Source of the DNA: Sipunculus nudus
Taxonomy: Eukaryota; Annelida; Sipuncula; Golfingiida; Sipunculidae
Direction of reading: 5' to 3'
Length of the DNA stretch: 64,000 bases
Assembly (NCBI GenBank): GCA_026874595.1
Contig: CM049321.1
Location: forward strand, 1,736,479 to 1,800,478
In this document: positions 24,690 through 37,151 of the stretch, piece after piece
How positions within the stretch are numbered: the first letter of the stretch is position 1
Layout: every line of letters begins with the position of its first letter
Notes under the pieces: model-generated
Seen by the model: only the letters and a program-made list of their open reading frames with translations
Told to the model about the DNA's origin: nothing
Database searches by the model: none
Position numbers and translations under genes: made by a program

Positions 24690-25635
24690 GAGTCTTGGCG
24701 TTATTCCTGAAATAAAATTTATTTATGATAATTATATTTCAATTATAATTTGATCAAAATTACCTTATGTATGTACTTATTAATATACATATATATATAT
24801 ATATATAGAAACAGACTTAGAAAAGAGCCTACAAATATTAGTATATAACGTTATATGTTAATATTCTTGGGAAATCACACCTCTCTTTTCTTTTAGGTAG
24901 TTTAATATTTTTGGTTAAATATTTTTCTTGTGCATTAGAAAACCGCCGAGCGACCACACATGCAAAAGGACCCCGTGCTTCTATAAGAGGATCATACACT
25001 CTTTCCCGTTAGAGTGTAGCATTTTACTACATGTCGTAAATGTTCCAAACGACCGTATATATCCCGGAAACACGACCTTGGGTGGTGTCATGGTTTTTAA
25101 CTTTGGGATGGATGCGTGATGGGATACCCCGCTGGTATTGGACTGACTTTAATTTCTTGGCCCTGTGGCAGCTCCTGGTGGTAAAACCCGGCATACCGTG
25201 CTAAAACAAGCAGCGATCAAAGCGAAGAAGATATAGCATTGCTTTAGCGTATAATGAGTGTACAAAATCGTGTGAGTAATGGTCTGCGCGTGTAAGCATA
25301 AACGGTGCACATATAGGTGTTAGATTAAATAAAGCATTTATTATCGAAAAAGGAAGGGTGGCTCACCCCAGATGAGAATTATTAGTACTGCACTTACAAC
25401 TTACGCAACTCTCTTTGAGTTCCATGTCAATATAACACTTATATAGTATATATATATATATATTTATAACACTAATACACACACATACATATTTATATAT
25501 ATATTTATATATATATATATATAGTTTATCGTTTATCGCGTTGGTCTTATTCTTGGTCCTGTGCCAGAAACGGTTTAATTAGACCAACGAGAGCGGGTGT
25601 CGCATGTTTAAAATCTGGAGCTGAATGCGCAATTC

Positions 25636-25666
<31 letters not shown>

Positions 25667-25667
25667 T

Positions 25668-25766
<99 letters not shown>

Positions 25767-26528
25767 AATCATGCTCTCATTGGTGTGAGTTCTTTGCTCT
25801 GTGCGCACCCTGGTGTTCAGACCATGAGAATCTTGCTATATACTATAGGCAGCGGTTTAACGAAAAGATATCCGGGAGACTGCAGTTTATAACCGCTGCG
25901 TGAGGAACGTATTCTAATTTATCTTTATAGTATGATAGCGTGCGGTTATTGTAATATCCGATCTGTATAGGCACGGTAGACCATGCCTTGAATATTCTTG
26001 TGGTCGTACCTGGACACTAAGGTCATCCTCCAGCCAAAGCAGGCCTCACATGGCATATAATTTATTCGATGATTTTCTAAGCTGGGACATGATAAGATTT
26101 ATACCGATATTTAAAAAAAAAAAAGCGAAAATAGTAGGAAATTGCAGCCAGTATGCATTTATATGACCAGCGGAGGAAACTCAGTGGTAGACGCTGAAAA
26201 CTGGATATTATTTTTACGCAACTTTTGGAAATGAACTTAAACTGCCATTAACATATTTAACTGTATTATTCATCCATGACGCAGTTTAACGCCTACGTCG
26301 CTTGACAACGCGAGCTTTTCGGACTACGCGAACCAAAAATGGGAAATGCAAACCTCAGTGTTCTATATATATATACGATACCTGGATATTCAATTATTAC
26401 CATTTCCTGTGATAACGCAAATGTTTATCAACGCCATCTGGGGGTAAAGCTTGAAATTAATAGTTGGTTTTAAAGTTTGTTTGTCTAAATAGATGTGGGG
26501 TTATTTTTTTCTCTGTCTTTAAACACAG
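24690..26528. other. Spacer or intron with long (TA)n tracts
   Basis: (TA)n tracts at about 25446-25465, 25495-25525 and 25637-25764. The apparent Ile-Tyr ORFs here are products of the dinucleotide repeat. A pyrimidine-rich acceptor (CTCTGTCTTTAAACACAG) closes the interval at 26528. Confidence 0.5.
26511..26528 (+). promoter_or_regulatory. Splice acceptor upstream of the PLAC8-like CDS
   Basis: A pyrimidine-rich run ending AAACACAG precedes the PLAC8 exon. It implies a non-coding first exon upstream and argues against starting translation at the earlier in-frame codons. Confidence 0.55.
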
Positions 26529-26592
26529 GTTACCACTCTACAACAAAGGGCTCTGTTATTTCCTGTCGACTGCTGCATTAAAAAACAGCAAG

Positions 26593-27009
26593 ATGGAGGA
26601 GACCGGGGAGTGGACATATCCATTATTTGGTTGCTTCGGCAACTGTGGATTATGCATCAAGACTTTCATCTGCCCATGCATCACGTTCGGGCAGGTCATG
26701 GAAAAATTTGGTGAAAGTTGCGTAACCTGCGGTATTTTATGCCCCTGGGTGGGCCCTGCGTTCCTTTTGTACCTCCGGAACAGGATACGCAAAGAGCATA
26801 ACATCCCGGCTACCCTGACAAATGATTTTCTGGTGTCCATGTGCTGCATGCCTTGCGCCCTCGTGCAGGAAGCAGCGGAACTACTGGGAACTGGGGAAAT
26901 TACCGAAGTCGAGGCTGTGGAAGCAAAGGAGGAGGAGGAAAAAACGGAGGAAGAGATCGCTGCTACAGTGGACTCGGCTTTAGAGAATAAGGCCATGGAA
27001 CGAGAGTAA
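26593..27009 (+). CDS. PLAC8 (DUF614) family cysteine-rich protein
   Basis: 138 residues. Start chosen at ATG 26593 (context AAGATGG); the longer upstream frame runs through a splice acceptor (CTTTAAACACAG at 26528), so the exon begins with a 64-nt 5' UTR. The core carries CFGNCGLCIKTFICPC and ITFGQVMEKFGESCVTCG (Cys 14, 18, 21, 27, 29, 43, 46), a hydrophobic stretch at about 47-61, then TNDFLVSMCCMPCALVQEA (Cys 84, 85, 88). This CPCxTFGQ ... CCxPCALxQEA layout is the PLAC8 fold found in placenta-specific 8, cornifelin and plant cadmium-resistance/cell-size proteins. Members are small membrane-associated or cytosolic proteins; the exact role here is unknown. Residues 101-138 form an acidic Glu/Lys-rich tail, unusual for the family. 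Coding is intronless. Confidence 0.88.
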   Translation: MEETGEWTYPLFGCFGNCGLCIKTFICPCITFGQVMEKFGESCVTCGILCPWVGPAFLLYLRNRIRKEHNIPATLTNDFLVSMCCMPCALVQEAAELLGTGEITEVEAVEAKEEEEKTEEEIAATVDSALENKAMERE

Positions 27010-27578
27010 AAAAGTCTCTACTGCGTGTGCTCAAAATAGAAACAGTATTCTACCTTAAATTTCCTTGTGCCAAATGTTGGAAACATCTTCTACAATAACC
27101 TTCGTAAAAATGTGCAGTGTATTCTGTTATACCGTATACTCCATGCAGTCGGTGCTACATGCAAAATTTATCATCTGCTTTTTTTTCTCAGCAGGAAATA
27201 TCGAGACTTAATTCCATGCAACTCTTGACGGTCATGGCTTCGGCTTTACTTTAAACGCACAGTACGTGCCACCGTAGACGTTAGCTTCCTCTGTTCGTCT
27301 GTTAAATGTGGAAAATGTAAAAATTGCTCCATGAGGAAGATATATAGAAATTGTCTTCTACGATAATTTATATTGATAACATAGAAAATTTATTCATTAT
27401 ACTCTTTGTGCTATTCATAGAATCGTTTTCCTTCTGGACACCATGATTTAGGAAAATGTTAATTGTTATTCAACATGAATCATTTGAAAAAATGCAGAAA
27501 TCTTCCACTGCTGGGTCAACTTCATTTGCCAGAAATAGAGATTATCTCTCACCATATTCCAAATGAACATTTATATAT

Positions 27579-27584
27579 AATAAA
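27579..27584 (+). terminator. Candidate polyadenylation signal for the PLAC8-like gene
   Basis: AATAAA about 570 nt after the stop, in an AT-rich 3' region. I did not scan exhaustively for variant signals. Confidence 0.35.
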
Positions 27585-27599
27585 CGTTCTAATTTTAAC

Positions 27600-28129
27600 T
27601 CTATACATTCAAATTAACATGTATACGCATACACACGAATAACCATTTATATTTTAGGCGAGTGAAGTATGTATAAATCCAGGCTGATAAAGATACCCAT
27701 CTTGTTGATGGGATGAAGTTGTTCTGTATTACATGTTTTTGTGTGTGAGCTAGAGTTGTATACACCACTAATACAAAGGTAAAACGGCAAGACTTTTGAA
27801 AATTAACCTAATTGAAGCCGCGTGTTCTATCGAGCAATTCACGGTACATACATATAAAATAAAAAAAAGAAAGTAATTAGAACAGCCAGTCCTGTAGGCA
27901 TAGGCCTTTAACCTAGTACACCTGTAATGTAGGTGGCAGGTAACGGACGTTATTCAGGTGTCATGGCTATTGTTTACGGTTGTCGCCTTGGCGGCGTGAT
28001 ATAAACCTGACAGTTCATGCCACATAAAAATGATCGGGTTATCCTCTGCCGAAACCGAGGTCAGATTGCTAACTGCCGTATTTTAAACTGACGTTATCAG
28101 TACAAGTAGTCCGATAAACAGGTAGATGT
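27600..28129. other. Spacer without recognised gene
   Basis: No ORF or repeat with support was seen after the PLAC8 3' region. Confidence 0.4.
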
Positions 28130-28335
28130 TAATTTCAGTCATCGTTCTGTACTCATAACAATTACGAGTGGTGTGTAGGTGTGTTCTATTAGTTATTTCA
28201 CTTCAGATATTCAGTTTATACAACCTTCCAATACATTGTGCGTATATATATATATAACATTTAGTTTTAACTAAAATAAACGTGGTATACTCTCTTTAAA
28301 CAATCATCTAATTGTCCATTTATAATCTTGCACTC
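28130..28335 (+). repeat. Direct repeat copy 1 (flanks the retrotransposon)
   Basis: Shares 'ACAATTACGAGTGGTG', 'GTGTTCTAT', 'CACTTCAG' and 'ACAACCTTCCAATACAT' followed by (TA)n with 30187-30300, and 'CAATCATCTAATTGTCCATT' with 30650-30675. Confidence 0.7.
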
Positions 28336-28685
28336 ATAAAATTTTTAAATAGATGTTACTTAAAGATAATAAAAGCCGAATAACTATTTTAACTACACTC
28401 CGGATTGTAGACATTTTAATGTTGTTAACTAGATAAAAGCTTCAGTTGAAATGTATTTAAAATAATAACCGTTCCATTTAGAGAAAAAATATGCAACATC
28501 AGTCGTTCCGTGGGGAGGCATGAGATATAGAGCAGAAATACCTTCTGTTTACATATCACATGCGCATGCATACAACATATTACTTTTTCATAAAGTCCTT
28601 ACCAAAACACCCATGTTTATGTAATTTGCCTTGACACAGTTCTTATCTAACAAACTGGAGCGGGCCACATTGTCTTCTTCACTAT

Positions 28686-29877
28686 ATTTTATTTATTTAT
28701 TTATTTATTTCAATATATTTATACAGGGTAGCCTGTTCAGTAATATAGTCTGTTCTTCCACAGGGCCCTGTATCCTTAAAAAAGATATATAAAGATTATA
28801 AAATATACAGTATGCATATGTAACACAATATATGAATCATCAAAGATACATGTACATAAATATTATATACACGACAAATAAGTCAGTCATGATATGCTAC
28901 AATACATTAAACGCTACAATAGGTAAAATTCAATTTATACGTGAACAACATAGTCGTATATAAAATTTCGTCATACATTCAATGGGTAATGTATGTAAGA
29001 AAACGAGTAAAATGCAAAATAATCATAAAAACTAGTATAGACGCGGTTATAAAAGAATCCAAATAATAAAGACGGGTATTGATGATGCATATTAGGAAAT
29101 AACATTGTCTTTAGGTTGTAATACTAAGACTTTAAAAGAAACGCTTTTGTCTTATGTTTAAAAGTATTTAAAGATTTTATAGATCTGATCTCGTATGGTA
29201 AGTTATTCCATACCGAAGGGCCTCTGTATAAGAAGCTATTTTTGAAGAATTCATTTTTCGGTTTTGGCAATAACAGAAGGCCACTTTCAGCGGATCTGGT
29301 AGAGTGATCATGCGTATCACTGACCCATATGAACTGTTTCGGATTATGGATATTCATTTGATTGACATATTTATGCATCAGGATACATATGAAATATTCA
29401 CAGCGTTTAGAGACTGTTAGCCATTGTAGCTGTTGTATCAGAGTGGCACTTGGGATTTCATAATCATAGCAGCTGGTAACAATACGTGCTGCACGGTTTT
29501 GAATTTTTTGCAGTTTTCTGTGGCAAATTGAGGATTTCGTTTTGCCCCATACACTTATGGCATAGTCGATATGTGGCTGGATCATGGTATTATAGACTGT
29601 TATTAATGTATTTATGGATAGTACTTTACTAAGGCGGTGTAACAGTGCTAAGTTTGGTGACAACTTTTTACATAGGGTAGTTTCATGTGAGAACCATGAT
29701 AAATTAGAATCAATAGTTACACCTAATAGTTTTGTTTCCGTTGATTCTTGGAAATGTACGTCATTAGCAGTGATACAAAGGTCATGGTCATTTACACGAT
29801 TTTTTGTACCCAGTAACATGACAGTAGATTTGTTAATATTTATGGTTAACTTGTTATACCTACGCCGCTGGTGTATT
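28686..29877 (-). mobile_element. 5'-truncated non-LTR retrotransposon (reverse transcriptase C-terminal part)
   Basis: On the minus strand the frame from about 29874 to the stop at 29124 encodes NKLTININKSTVMLLGTKN, LLGVTIDSNLSW, IQNRAARIV and GPSVWNNLPYEIR, the end of a reverse transcriptase ORF as found in Jockey/CR1/L2-type LINEs. Upstream there is a stop and unrelated sequence, so the 5' part with the catalytic core is missing. After the ORF comes about 430 bp of 3' UTR ending in CCCTGTATAAATATATTG and an (AAAT)n tail at 28691-28712, typical of these elements. It is a dead-on-arrival copy. Confidence 0.85.
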
Positions 29878-30186
29878 TAGAAGCCCCCGGGGCTGGGGGT
29901 CAGATTTTGACACCAACAAACCCAAAAGAACCACACTCTTGCGAGTCCGAGTCTGCGCAGTGTGATCCCGCCAGTGCGAATTACCAAGATAGAACTTGTC
30001 AATGATTGTGAAGATACCAAACCATGAAGAGTGGCAATAAAGTCCGAGATCAGAGAGGGTCCCAGCAACATTGCTGTAACATGGAATCCAGTGGTTATTA
30101 AATAATACTTCAAAAGCGTAGTCAACTTGAACCAGACATCAGTGACGCAAACAACGATCTGTGAATGGGAGGAATTCAAAGAATAC

Positions 30187-30293
30187 AGTTTCATTCATCG
30201 ATCTGTACATATAACAATTACGAGTGGTGATTATGCGTGTTCTATTTGTTATATCACTTCAGCTATTTAGTTAATACAACCTTCCAATACATC

Positions 30294-30392
<99 letters not shown>

Positions 30393-30400
30393 AAATTCAG
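30187..30400 (+). repeat. Direct repeat copy 2 with expanded (TA)n
   Basis: Matches 28130-28260. Here the (TA)n tract (about 30296-30390) is much longer than in copy 1, so the tract expanded after duplication. Confidence 0.7.
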
Positions 30401-30439
30401 TTTTATTGTGCACACGTGGGACATTACATATAAAAAATC

Positions 30440-30840
30440 ATTCAAATCCTATTTCAAAGTGGCGCAAAACTACGTACTTTTTCTCTGCTAAGCTGCCTTT
30501 CTAGGCGGATATAGGAGCTGAGATTGGCGGGGATGGAGCGGGGGTTAGGAGTAACATGTAGTGTAAACATTTTGAAAAAAAAAATGGCTGCAATGGCGTG
30601 ATCTGGGGAAGTTTAAAATGTGCATACGTCGGATATTACTATATACACAATCATCAAATTGTTCATTTATAATCGTTTCAAAGTTACGCAAAACTTTTTC
30701 TCTGCTGTCGTTCTAGGCGGATAAAGGAGTTGGGAATGGCGGGGGGGGGGGGGGGGGGGGAAATAAGGGTCACATGTAGTGTGAACATTAAAAAAAAAGA
30801 AAATGGCTGCAATGGCGTGAACTGAAGAAGTTTAAAATGC
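30440..30840 (+). repeat. Tandem duplication of about 220 bp
   Basis: 30448-30622 and 30681-30838 share 'CGCAAAACT', 'TTTTTCTCTGCT', 'TTCTAGGCGGATA', 'ACATGTAGTGT', 'AATGGCTGCAATGGCGTGA' and 'AAGTTTAAAATG'. The G-rich part became a 20-G homopolymer in the second copy (about 30740-30760). Confidence 0.75.
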
Positions 30841-33386
30841 ATCACGGTGCGAAATCAGGCTCTGTATATCGGTATTAAGCTCCAGTTTCCTATATTGAGG
30901 CCACAAAAAAAGAAAGGGACCCCCCCCCCCCCTTGCACCTGATGTTGGGTATACGATATGTGAACTTTGTCCATCTTCATTTAAAATAAAATGTCGCCCT
31001 GGACATATTGACATATTCCAAGATGGTCAAGAAATCCTAAAAGTTAAATAAAACAGTAGGTCACGGCGCTCAGATGAAATTTGAAATTGTTTGCAAATGC
31101 AAAATATGCTTATTTCTATTGTAATTGTTTTTCTCATGTAGGCCTAATAGCATATGAAAGCTGTGAGGAAAACGGACCTCCTACTTGGTTAGTAAAGTTC
31201 TAAATATATGATTGCAAAACTTATACCCTGACAAGACTGCCATAAAAACAGTAACTGCTTTGAGATACTGTGTTGCATATGAAATATTTACAGACGGACA
31301 GATAGGTGGACAGAAAGGACGGATACCTTTATCTCACTTTCAGGGGAATAATGCTTTTAAGTTTATGTTAAAACATATATTTTTGCATATCCATTTTGGC
31401 ATTAATAGTTCTTTTCAGATTCAGTGTTTTAATGTTACATTTTTTTAAAATTTGCAATAAAAAAATCTGAAAATATAAGTTAATTCAGAATTGTAAGTTG
31501 CACCATTATTTATCCATAGTTTGAACATGTCAAATTATGCATACACATATATATTATAATTTTTTAAATCACAAAATGTTTAAATTTAATTTAAAAGAAA
31601 ATTATTTTTCTAAGATAATATAACTTAAAAGAACATAATGCCACAAGATAGCAACATGGGGGGGGGGGGCCTTTCCGATATTTTCCCATAAATCTTGAGA
31701 AACTTTTTCCCGCGACGGAGCTATTACAGTGGCAAGAACTGGTAGCTAGGTAATATGCCAGTGAGGTTTAAGGGTTAAAATCGTGCACTATAATAATAAA
31801 CCATGATATTTAACCAACTAATTATTAAATGAATATATAAGCAAGTAAAGTTTATACTGGGAAGGGAAGGATTACCTGTCCCCACCTGTCACGGACAATC
31901 TAATGTACCACGATACATAGTGATGTCCCGTTGCAACAAAAGGTAGCGGACAGAGTCCATTTATTTCTGGTGACATTAGCTCACGAACTGTGGAACAATG
32001 TCGTCCAACATGTTCCAAGACACCATGTAGTAACCCTTTCTTGCCCCCATTCAATTTGGGCGGTGCAATAGAGCATCAGTGGCTTTAGGTCGAGTGCTTG
32101 TGTCATGGAATTATTCCCCCAAATGAGTCTCAGACCCTGGAAGCACAGATCTGTGACTTTTATGCATTTGCGGTGCAGATCCAGTCTCATCCACTATGGA
32201 TGTTCTAGGGTCTTAGGTGCCCCCTCTTTCTTGACCTAAAAATAATATATGCATAACACCCAAAAGCAGCGCCGGCTGGCTAAAACAGTTTTTTTCTTTA
32301 TATTTCTGCATGCGAGATTTATGTATTCACTAGCATTCCTGGCACACTAAGCCACCGTGTGGAGTCCCAGGTTTTTAAGATCTTATAACCCCCCCCCCCC
32401 CCCCCCCCCGAGGATTAGACATGGTCGGCGAAATGCTACGGTGAAGACGCCATCTCGGAGCAGGAGGGACATAATCAGGAGCAATATTATGCCTATTCTT
32501 TCACATTATCAGTTCAGTTTTGCTTTATACAAAGGTATCACAGCAAAATCATCCCAGCACAGTCTCAGTACTTCGCATACGGCTGTTTAACTCCTTGTTA
32601 TGGGTCCGCGTCTTGGTAAACACAATACCACGCGATGTCCGTTTACCATAACAAAACCGCGTAACTGGAGGTCCGATTGTGAGCCGTAATGCACGGTGTT
32701 TCAGCCAGCCGGAACATGGTAACATTTTATGGGCCAGGTCAGGGCATATCCTGATTGACATTTGTGGCGGCTCCGAAATGCACACGGCTGTTTATATTGA
32801 AACCTGTGAACGCGCCCGGTTCACTGTTTTTAACATTCGTTTACAGGAGTAAGCAAACAGTTCCAAGGCAATATTTTGGCAGGTTCAGATTTATTTGAAA
32901 GGGAAAAAGCCATTTTTCGTGTTAATTCAACATGCTTTAAAGGCCCATTCCGGGGGGACCCCACCGGAGTGATCCCATCCCAAGTGAAGCTGGTTGAGAC
33001 TGACCATGTGATTAATGATCCAGTGTGCCTTGGGGCAGCTTAGGGAATTTCCAAGCCTGGCTGCATGGGGTATATTAATGTCACCTCTGTGTATCAGTGT
33101 AAAACTGAGGACCAGGGATAGAAAGCTAATGAAGGGGATATTGTTTGCAAGCTGTTTAAAAAAAGTAAAAATAATCATGTACCTGTACCATGTGGATTTA
33201 ATGTGGACATTTTTTAACATTTTATATAGATATATTCCAAGTGTAAAACTTCATTGTTTATGCATATAACTGTCATAATAAGTGTTTACATTATCACATG
33301 TTCCCAAATTGTGTCAAAGAATGTAAGTTGTTTTTCTTTTAAAATTTTCTGTCCCTGTTGTCTTCGTGGGTTTTAAACAGAAATTG
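30841..33386. other. Intergenic stretch with homopolymers, no clear gene
   Basis: C and G runs occur at about 30920, 31660 and 32391-32409. ORFs up to 97 codons exist on both strands (for example 32927-33220 minus) but none shows recognisable similarity or exon borders. 31060-31090 carries 'GTAGGTCACGGCGCTCAGATG', the opening of the mollusc-type repeat also seen at 42227 and 52335. Confidence 0.45.
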
Positions 33387-33785
33387 TTAGACACTGATGT
33401 ACTTTCTCTGTACTGACATGTTGTTGCGGTGTTGATACTCATCATAGCCAAATGAGATCCTTAATATTTTATCATGGTAAATTAAGCATGCATTGTTAAA
33501 GGACTCAACATAATGGGTGTTCTGGCACAATAAAAAGTCTTCAGCATTCTTGTACACCCTGAGGCCTGTGATGGCTTTCATTAGCATCTGCTCTGCTTTT
33601 TGATCTGTAATCAAACATTTTGTTTCATAAAGGGCCCCTTCTTCCTTGCATCTAGTAGATGGAAAGCAGTTAGCATGGTTCCCCTTATAATGTTCTACAA
33701 GGCCTCGCATGTTTGCCCTCAGTTTGTCAGCTGAACCATCACAGTGCTTCATGCTCCAGTGTATATGAGTAAGGACATGGGTCAC
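33387..33785 (-). CDS. Transposon-like ORF of unknown family (C-terminal part)
   Basis: 132 codons after a GTG at the 5' end; the open frame extends about 15 codons further upstream before a TGA. It contains HIHWSMKHC, VEHYKGNHANCFP, RCKEEGALYE and NTHYVESFNNACLIYHDK. The spaced His/Cys/Trp pattern and the H-x-x-x-ESFNN-x-x-L-x-Y-x-D-K block resemble the C-terminal ends of proteins repeated in many invertebrate genomes and probably transposon-encoded. I cannot name the family. There is no clear start, so it is a fragment, perhaps with upstream exons. Confidence 0.5.
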   Translation of the reverse strand: MTHVLTHIHWSMKHCDGSADKLRANMRGLVEHYKGNHANCFPSTRCKEEGALYETKCLITDQKAEQMLMKAITGLRVYKNAEDFLLCQNTHYVESFNNACLIYHDKILRISFGYDEYQHRNNMSVQRKYISV

Positions 33786-33789
33786 AAAT

Positions 33790-36130
33790 GGATCTAATAC
33801 AGAATAATGAAACTGCCAATATCAAAGACATATGTTTTACATAGTAACACATTAATTCATCAAGTACTACACTGTCTGCATTATCATGCCATCATGACTG
33901 TTATATAAACTGTAGTAGCCAGCCTTATCAGCAGCAGAGCTTCTGTTGTGATAAGATGATGGTTGGGTCAGAGCAAGGCCTGTCTTAGTGTCTGGCATGT
34001 AGTATGTGCAGTAAGCAAGGGAAAGGGGGTTTCCAAGCTGTCACATGTGTGCCTCTGTTGTGATACTGGATACCCCAAAGCTAGGACCGGTAAATTCAAA
34101 TTTGTGTTGGCTGCTGTGTACAAAACTTAGGAATTTTCACTTAAAATTAATCCTTTGTGCTTAATGAAGGAATAAAATGATTTCTTTCAAAGAGATGTTT
34201 CTCACAGACATTTTTGGGGACAAACAGGTTAGAAATTTTTGATAAAATCCACATTAAAGCTCCTGAAGCCAGGTTTGTGTGAGCACTGCGTTGACAGGTT
34301 GTATACTGGCTCGGCTGTGGCTACACTTCTCCTTTTATACCGGAACTGGTGATTAGGCAATTTTGATAATGCAGTTCCGGGAATTCAGCAAACAGGAATT
34401 GTCATCCAACTAAACTGGACTCGCGATGACATAAAAAGGATAATAGCATGAGCCAGTCAACTATAGTCACACGAGGCTTTGCTTTTCTTTCACGCTAACA
34501 TCTTCCACGCAGAATCTCTCCTGACAGAAAACAAAACACAAATGATGATATGTACAGTTTCTTACACTACACACAGATGGCAGTGTTTAGTTAACATAAA
34601 TAATATTCAGCACAATTATAGATACACATACATCACCAAAATCATGAATAATACAGGTGAATACACTTCACGTCACATGGTAAAAATTTTATGACGTCAT
34701 AAGAGACAGCCAGATCAGGCGTTACCATTTTTTTTTGGCATTAAGACATTTATACTTAAAAACTTCCAAAACACGGGGTGAAACATAGAAAATGAAATTC
34801 TGGAACATCAATAAAATACACAGATCTAAATATTCACAACTACATTTTTTTCTTTCAATAAATGCTGCCAAATGACAACCTTGCTCTAATTACTTTCCTT
34901 GGTTATCACACACCTGCTGATCTCACTAACCAGTTGACACCCACTAATTTTAGAAAAAAAAGTTATGACAGTTCTAGGAAAACTGCTACAGTGATAAGCT
35001 GTTGCAAACCACAGCTTGTTTGATAATCCCCTAATGTCGTGTCACTTGCCTTGGAATTTTCTATGTCACGAGTAAATAACACACGCTCTATTTCTCACCA
35101 ACAACATTTTACATATAAATAATACAACGGTCTTCGTGGGTGCCCCTCCACAAGCAATGGCTACTACAATAATACAAAATCTGATTTTGTTTACACACTG
35201 TCAATAGTTAGATTATCAAAACTACCCAAAACAAGCTATGCTGTATCATACAGTTCATAATACTTCTGTGAAAATATACCATATGTGTATATGTAGATAC
35301 CTTTGTGTATTTGAAGTGGTATATTATGATCATAATTTAAGCCAATAATACTTTACTAGAAAATTACAAGAGATTTCACAAATTAGAATTTGCCCTTTTT
35401 GCTAGCTTGTGTACATGGTATCAAACATACATTCATATTAGTCATCCTAACAGATTCAGATAAAAGAAATTATCTTCTGTTCCACAGTTCATTACACCTC
35501 AAAATCAAAATAATTTATTATAATGCTGACTTGTTCCAATTGTCGTCTTTTCCTGGCATCTCCTCATACAACTGTGACACAATGAAATTTACCATAACAC
35601 TTTTGAACCAGGTGATTAATATGCTTAACAACATTTCTTTTTTATATGAGGTATGATAAAATATATATGATCACCAACTGGTAAATAATAACAAAGAATG
35701 AGATTCTTGTGAGCCTGTGCAATATGTTTCATAGCTGGTTGTCTGCAAGATCATCTTATTTCTAGATAAAGACTTCATTAAAATGATCACTTAATGTGAA
35801 TACACTTTTATGTTACAGGCTTGATATCATCCTTGGTATTAACATGTGCTGATTAAAATATCTGCTGCTTGCATACCATACTACTTGTAAATTAAGGAAT
35901 ACTGTATTGATATCTTTTGATTTACACACACCTTCCTACCTATGCATCAGTCTCCATACTGATTACATCAACAACGCATCCATCTCTATATCTTTACAAC
36001 TGTATATCAAACATAATGTAGAGGGTGTTACACAGTAGCCAAAGTGTGTGGATTTTTTTTGTCTAAAGCTCAAAATTGTACAGTTTTTGACCCAGCTCCT
36101 CACAGTAAGGAACATGGAATCAATATCTGT
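33790..36130. other. Intergenic stretch without recognised gene
   Basis: AT-rich, with only short unsupported ORFs. No strong splice-bounded exons seen. Confidence 0.4.
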
Positions 36131-36139
36131 TGGTCTGTG

Positions 36140-36720
36140 TGTTAAGCTTCTTAATGGACACAGTATTAATGTCAGTTATGGATCATACCTACATCCACTT
36201 GTGCATTAAGCTCCCTGCTGTATATACTGGTGTATATATTTTCACCACTGCAGATATTTCCAGATTATAAACACTTTTCTGTCTTAACATAAAGCTTAAG
36301 CCTTAATGGGTTATCATTAATGGACATAACAGCAAATACAAACTGAAGGATTCCTTAATCTGCTTTTCTGTCCATTAAGGTCCTTAATGGTATACACTGA
36401 AAGATTCCTAAACTTTCTTATCCGTGCCATTAAGGTCCTTAATGGATATGAAACCCATACCAACCATTCAAAGTTCCAGTACCTGCTCATCGGTGCATTA
36501 AGCTCACCAATGGACAAGATCCAATGCCAACTATGACTGATTTCTAAACCTACCTGTCCATTAACTCTACTTAATGGACATAATACCACTGCCAAGCATG
36601 AAAGATCTGTACACCTGTTCATCTGTGCATGAAGCCCCTCAAAGGTACCAACACCATTCATGAAGAATCTGTACACCTGCCTATCTGTACATTAAACCCC
36701 TCAGAGGACGTAGTACCGCA
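36140..36720. repeat. Degenerate minisatellite with palindromic core
   Basis: Around eight units of about 60-75 bp share 'CTGTCCATTAAGGTCCTTAATGGACATAATACCA'-like sequence in pieces. The core CCATTAAGGTCCTTAATGG is palindromic. It lies just beyond the TOP2 3' end; the 119-codon minus ORF over it is a repeat product. Confidence 0.7.
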
Positions 36721-36976
36721 GTCCATCATCAGCAAAAACTATTCCATTTTTGTTAAAACAGTTATGTCTTGACCTGAAAAGATGCATTTCCTGTCATTTA
36801 ATACCAAGCAAATGTCATCTCAAATTTAACTTTTAGCAGTTATAAAAAAATATAATTTTCAATGCCATATATTGTCATAAAAGATAAGATAATGATCAGA
36901 AAAGGATAATGTGCTTATGATAAATGGTTATATATCACTGCAGTGTGAATGTGTTTTTATGCGTGTGTGAGCGATT

Positions 36977-36982
36977 TTTATT
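36977..36982 (-). terminator. Candidate TOP2 polyadenylation signal AATAAA
   Basis: TTTATT on the plus strand reads AATAAA on the gene strand, 170 nt after the TOP2 stop. It is the nearest canonical hexamer I saw, and 3' UTR usage is not demonstrated. Confidence 0.45.
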
Positions 36983-37151
36983 TTGCCTGGGAAGAGAATG
37001 GTAATTCATACAACAAATTGGTCTCAAGAGTGTTTTAAAATAAAATCATTATATACAATCTATCTAAAAGAAAATGAAACTGGTCTTTCACATGATGTGA
37101 CATCATTCATGATAAAAGACTGCTGTTCTAGGCATGGCTGCTGTATAGTGT

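Noticed and set aside
25637-25903. ORFs made of Ile-Tyr repeats here and at 18528-18770, 22321-22593 and 30237-30491
   Set aside because: They are translations of (TA)n microsatellites; there is no other support.
26556-26996. 146-codon minus-strand ORF over the PLAC8-like gene
   Set aside because: Antisense shadow: the Ser/Ala-rich tail is the complement of the Glu/Lys codons of PLAC8.
29614-29880. 88-codon plus-strand ORF
   Set aside because: It is the antisense shadow of the retrotransposon reverse transcriptase frame on the minus strand.
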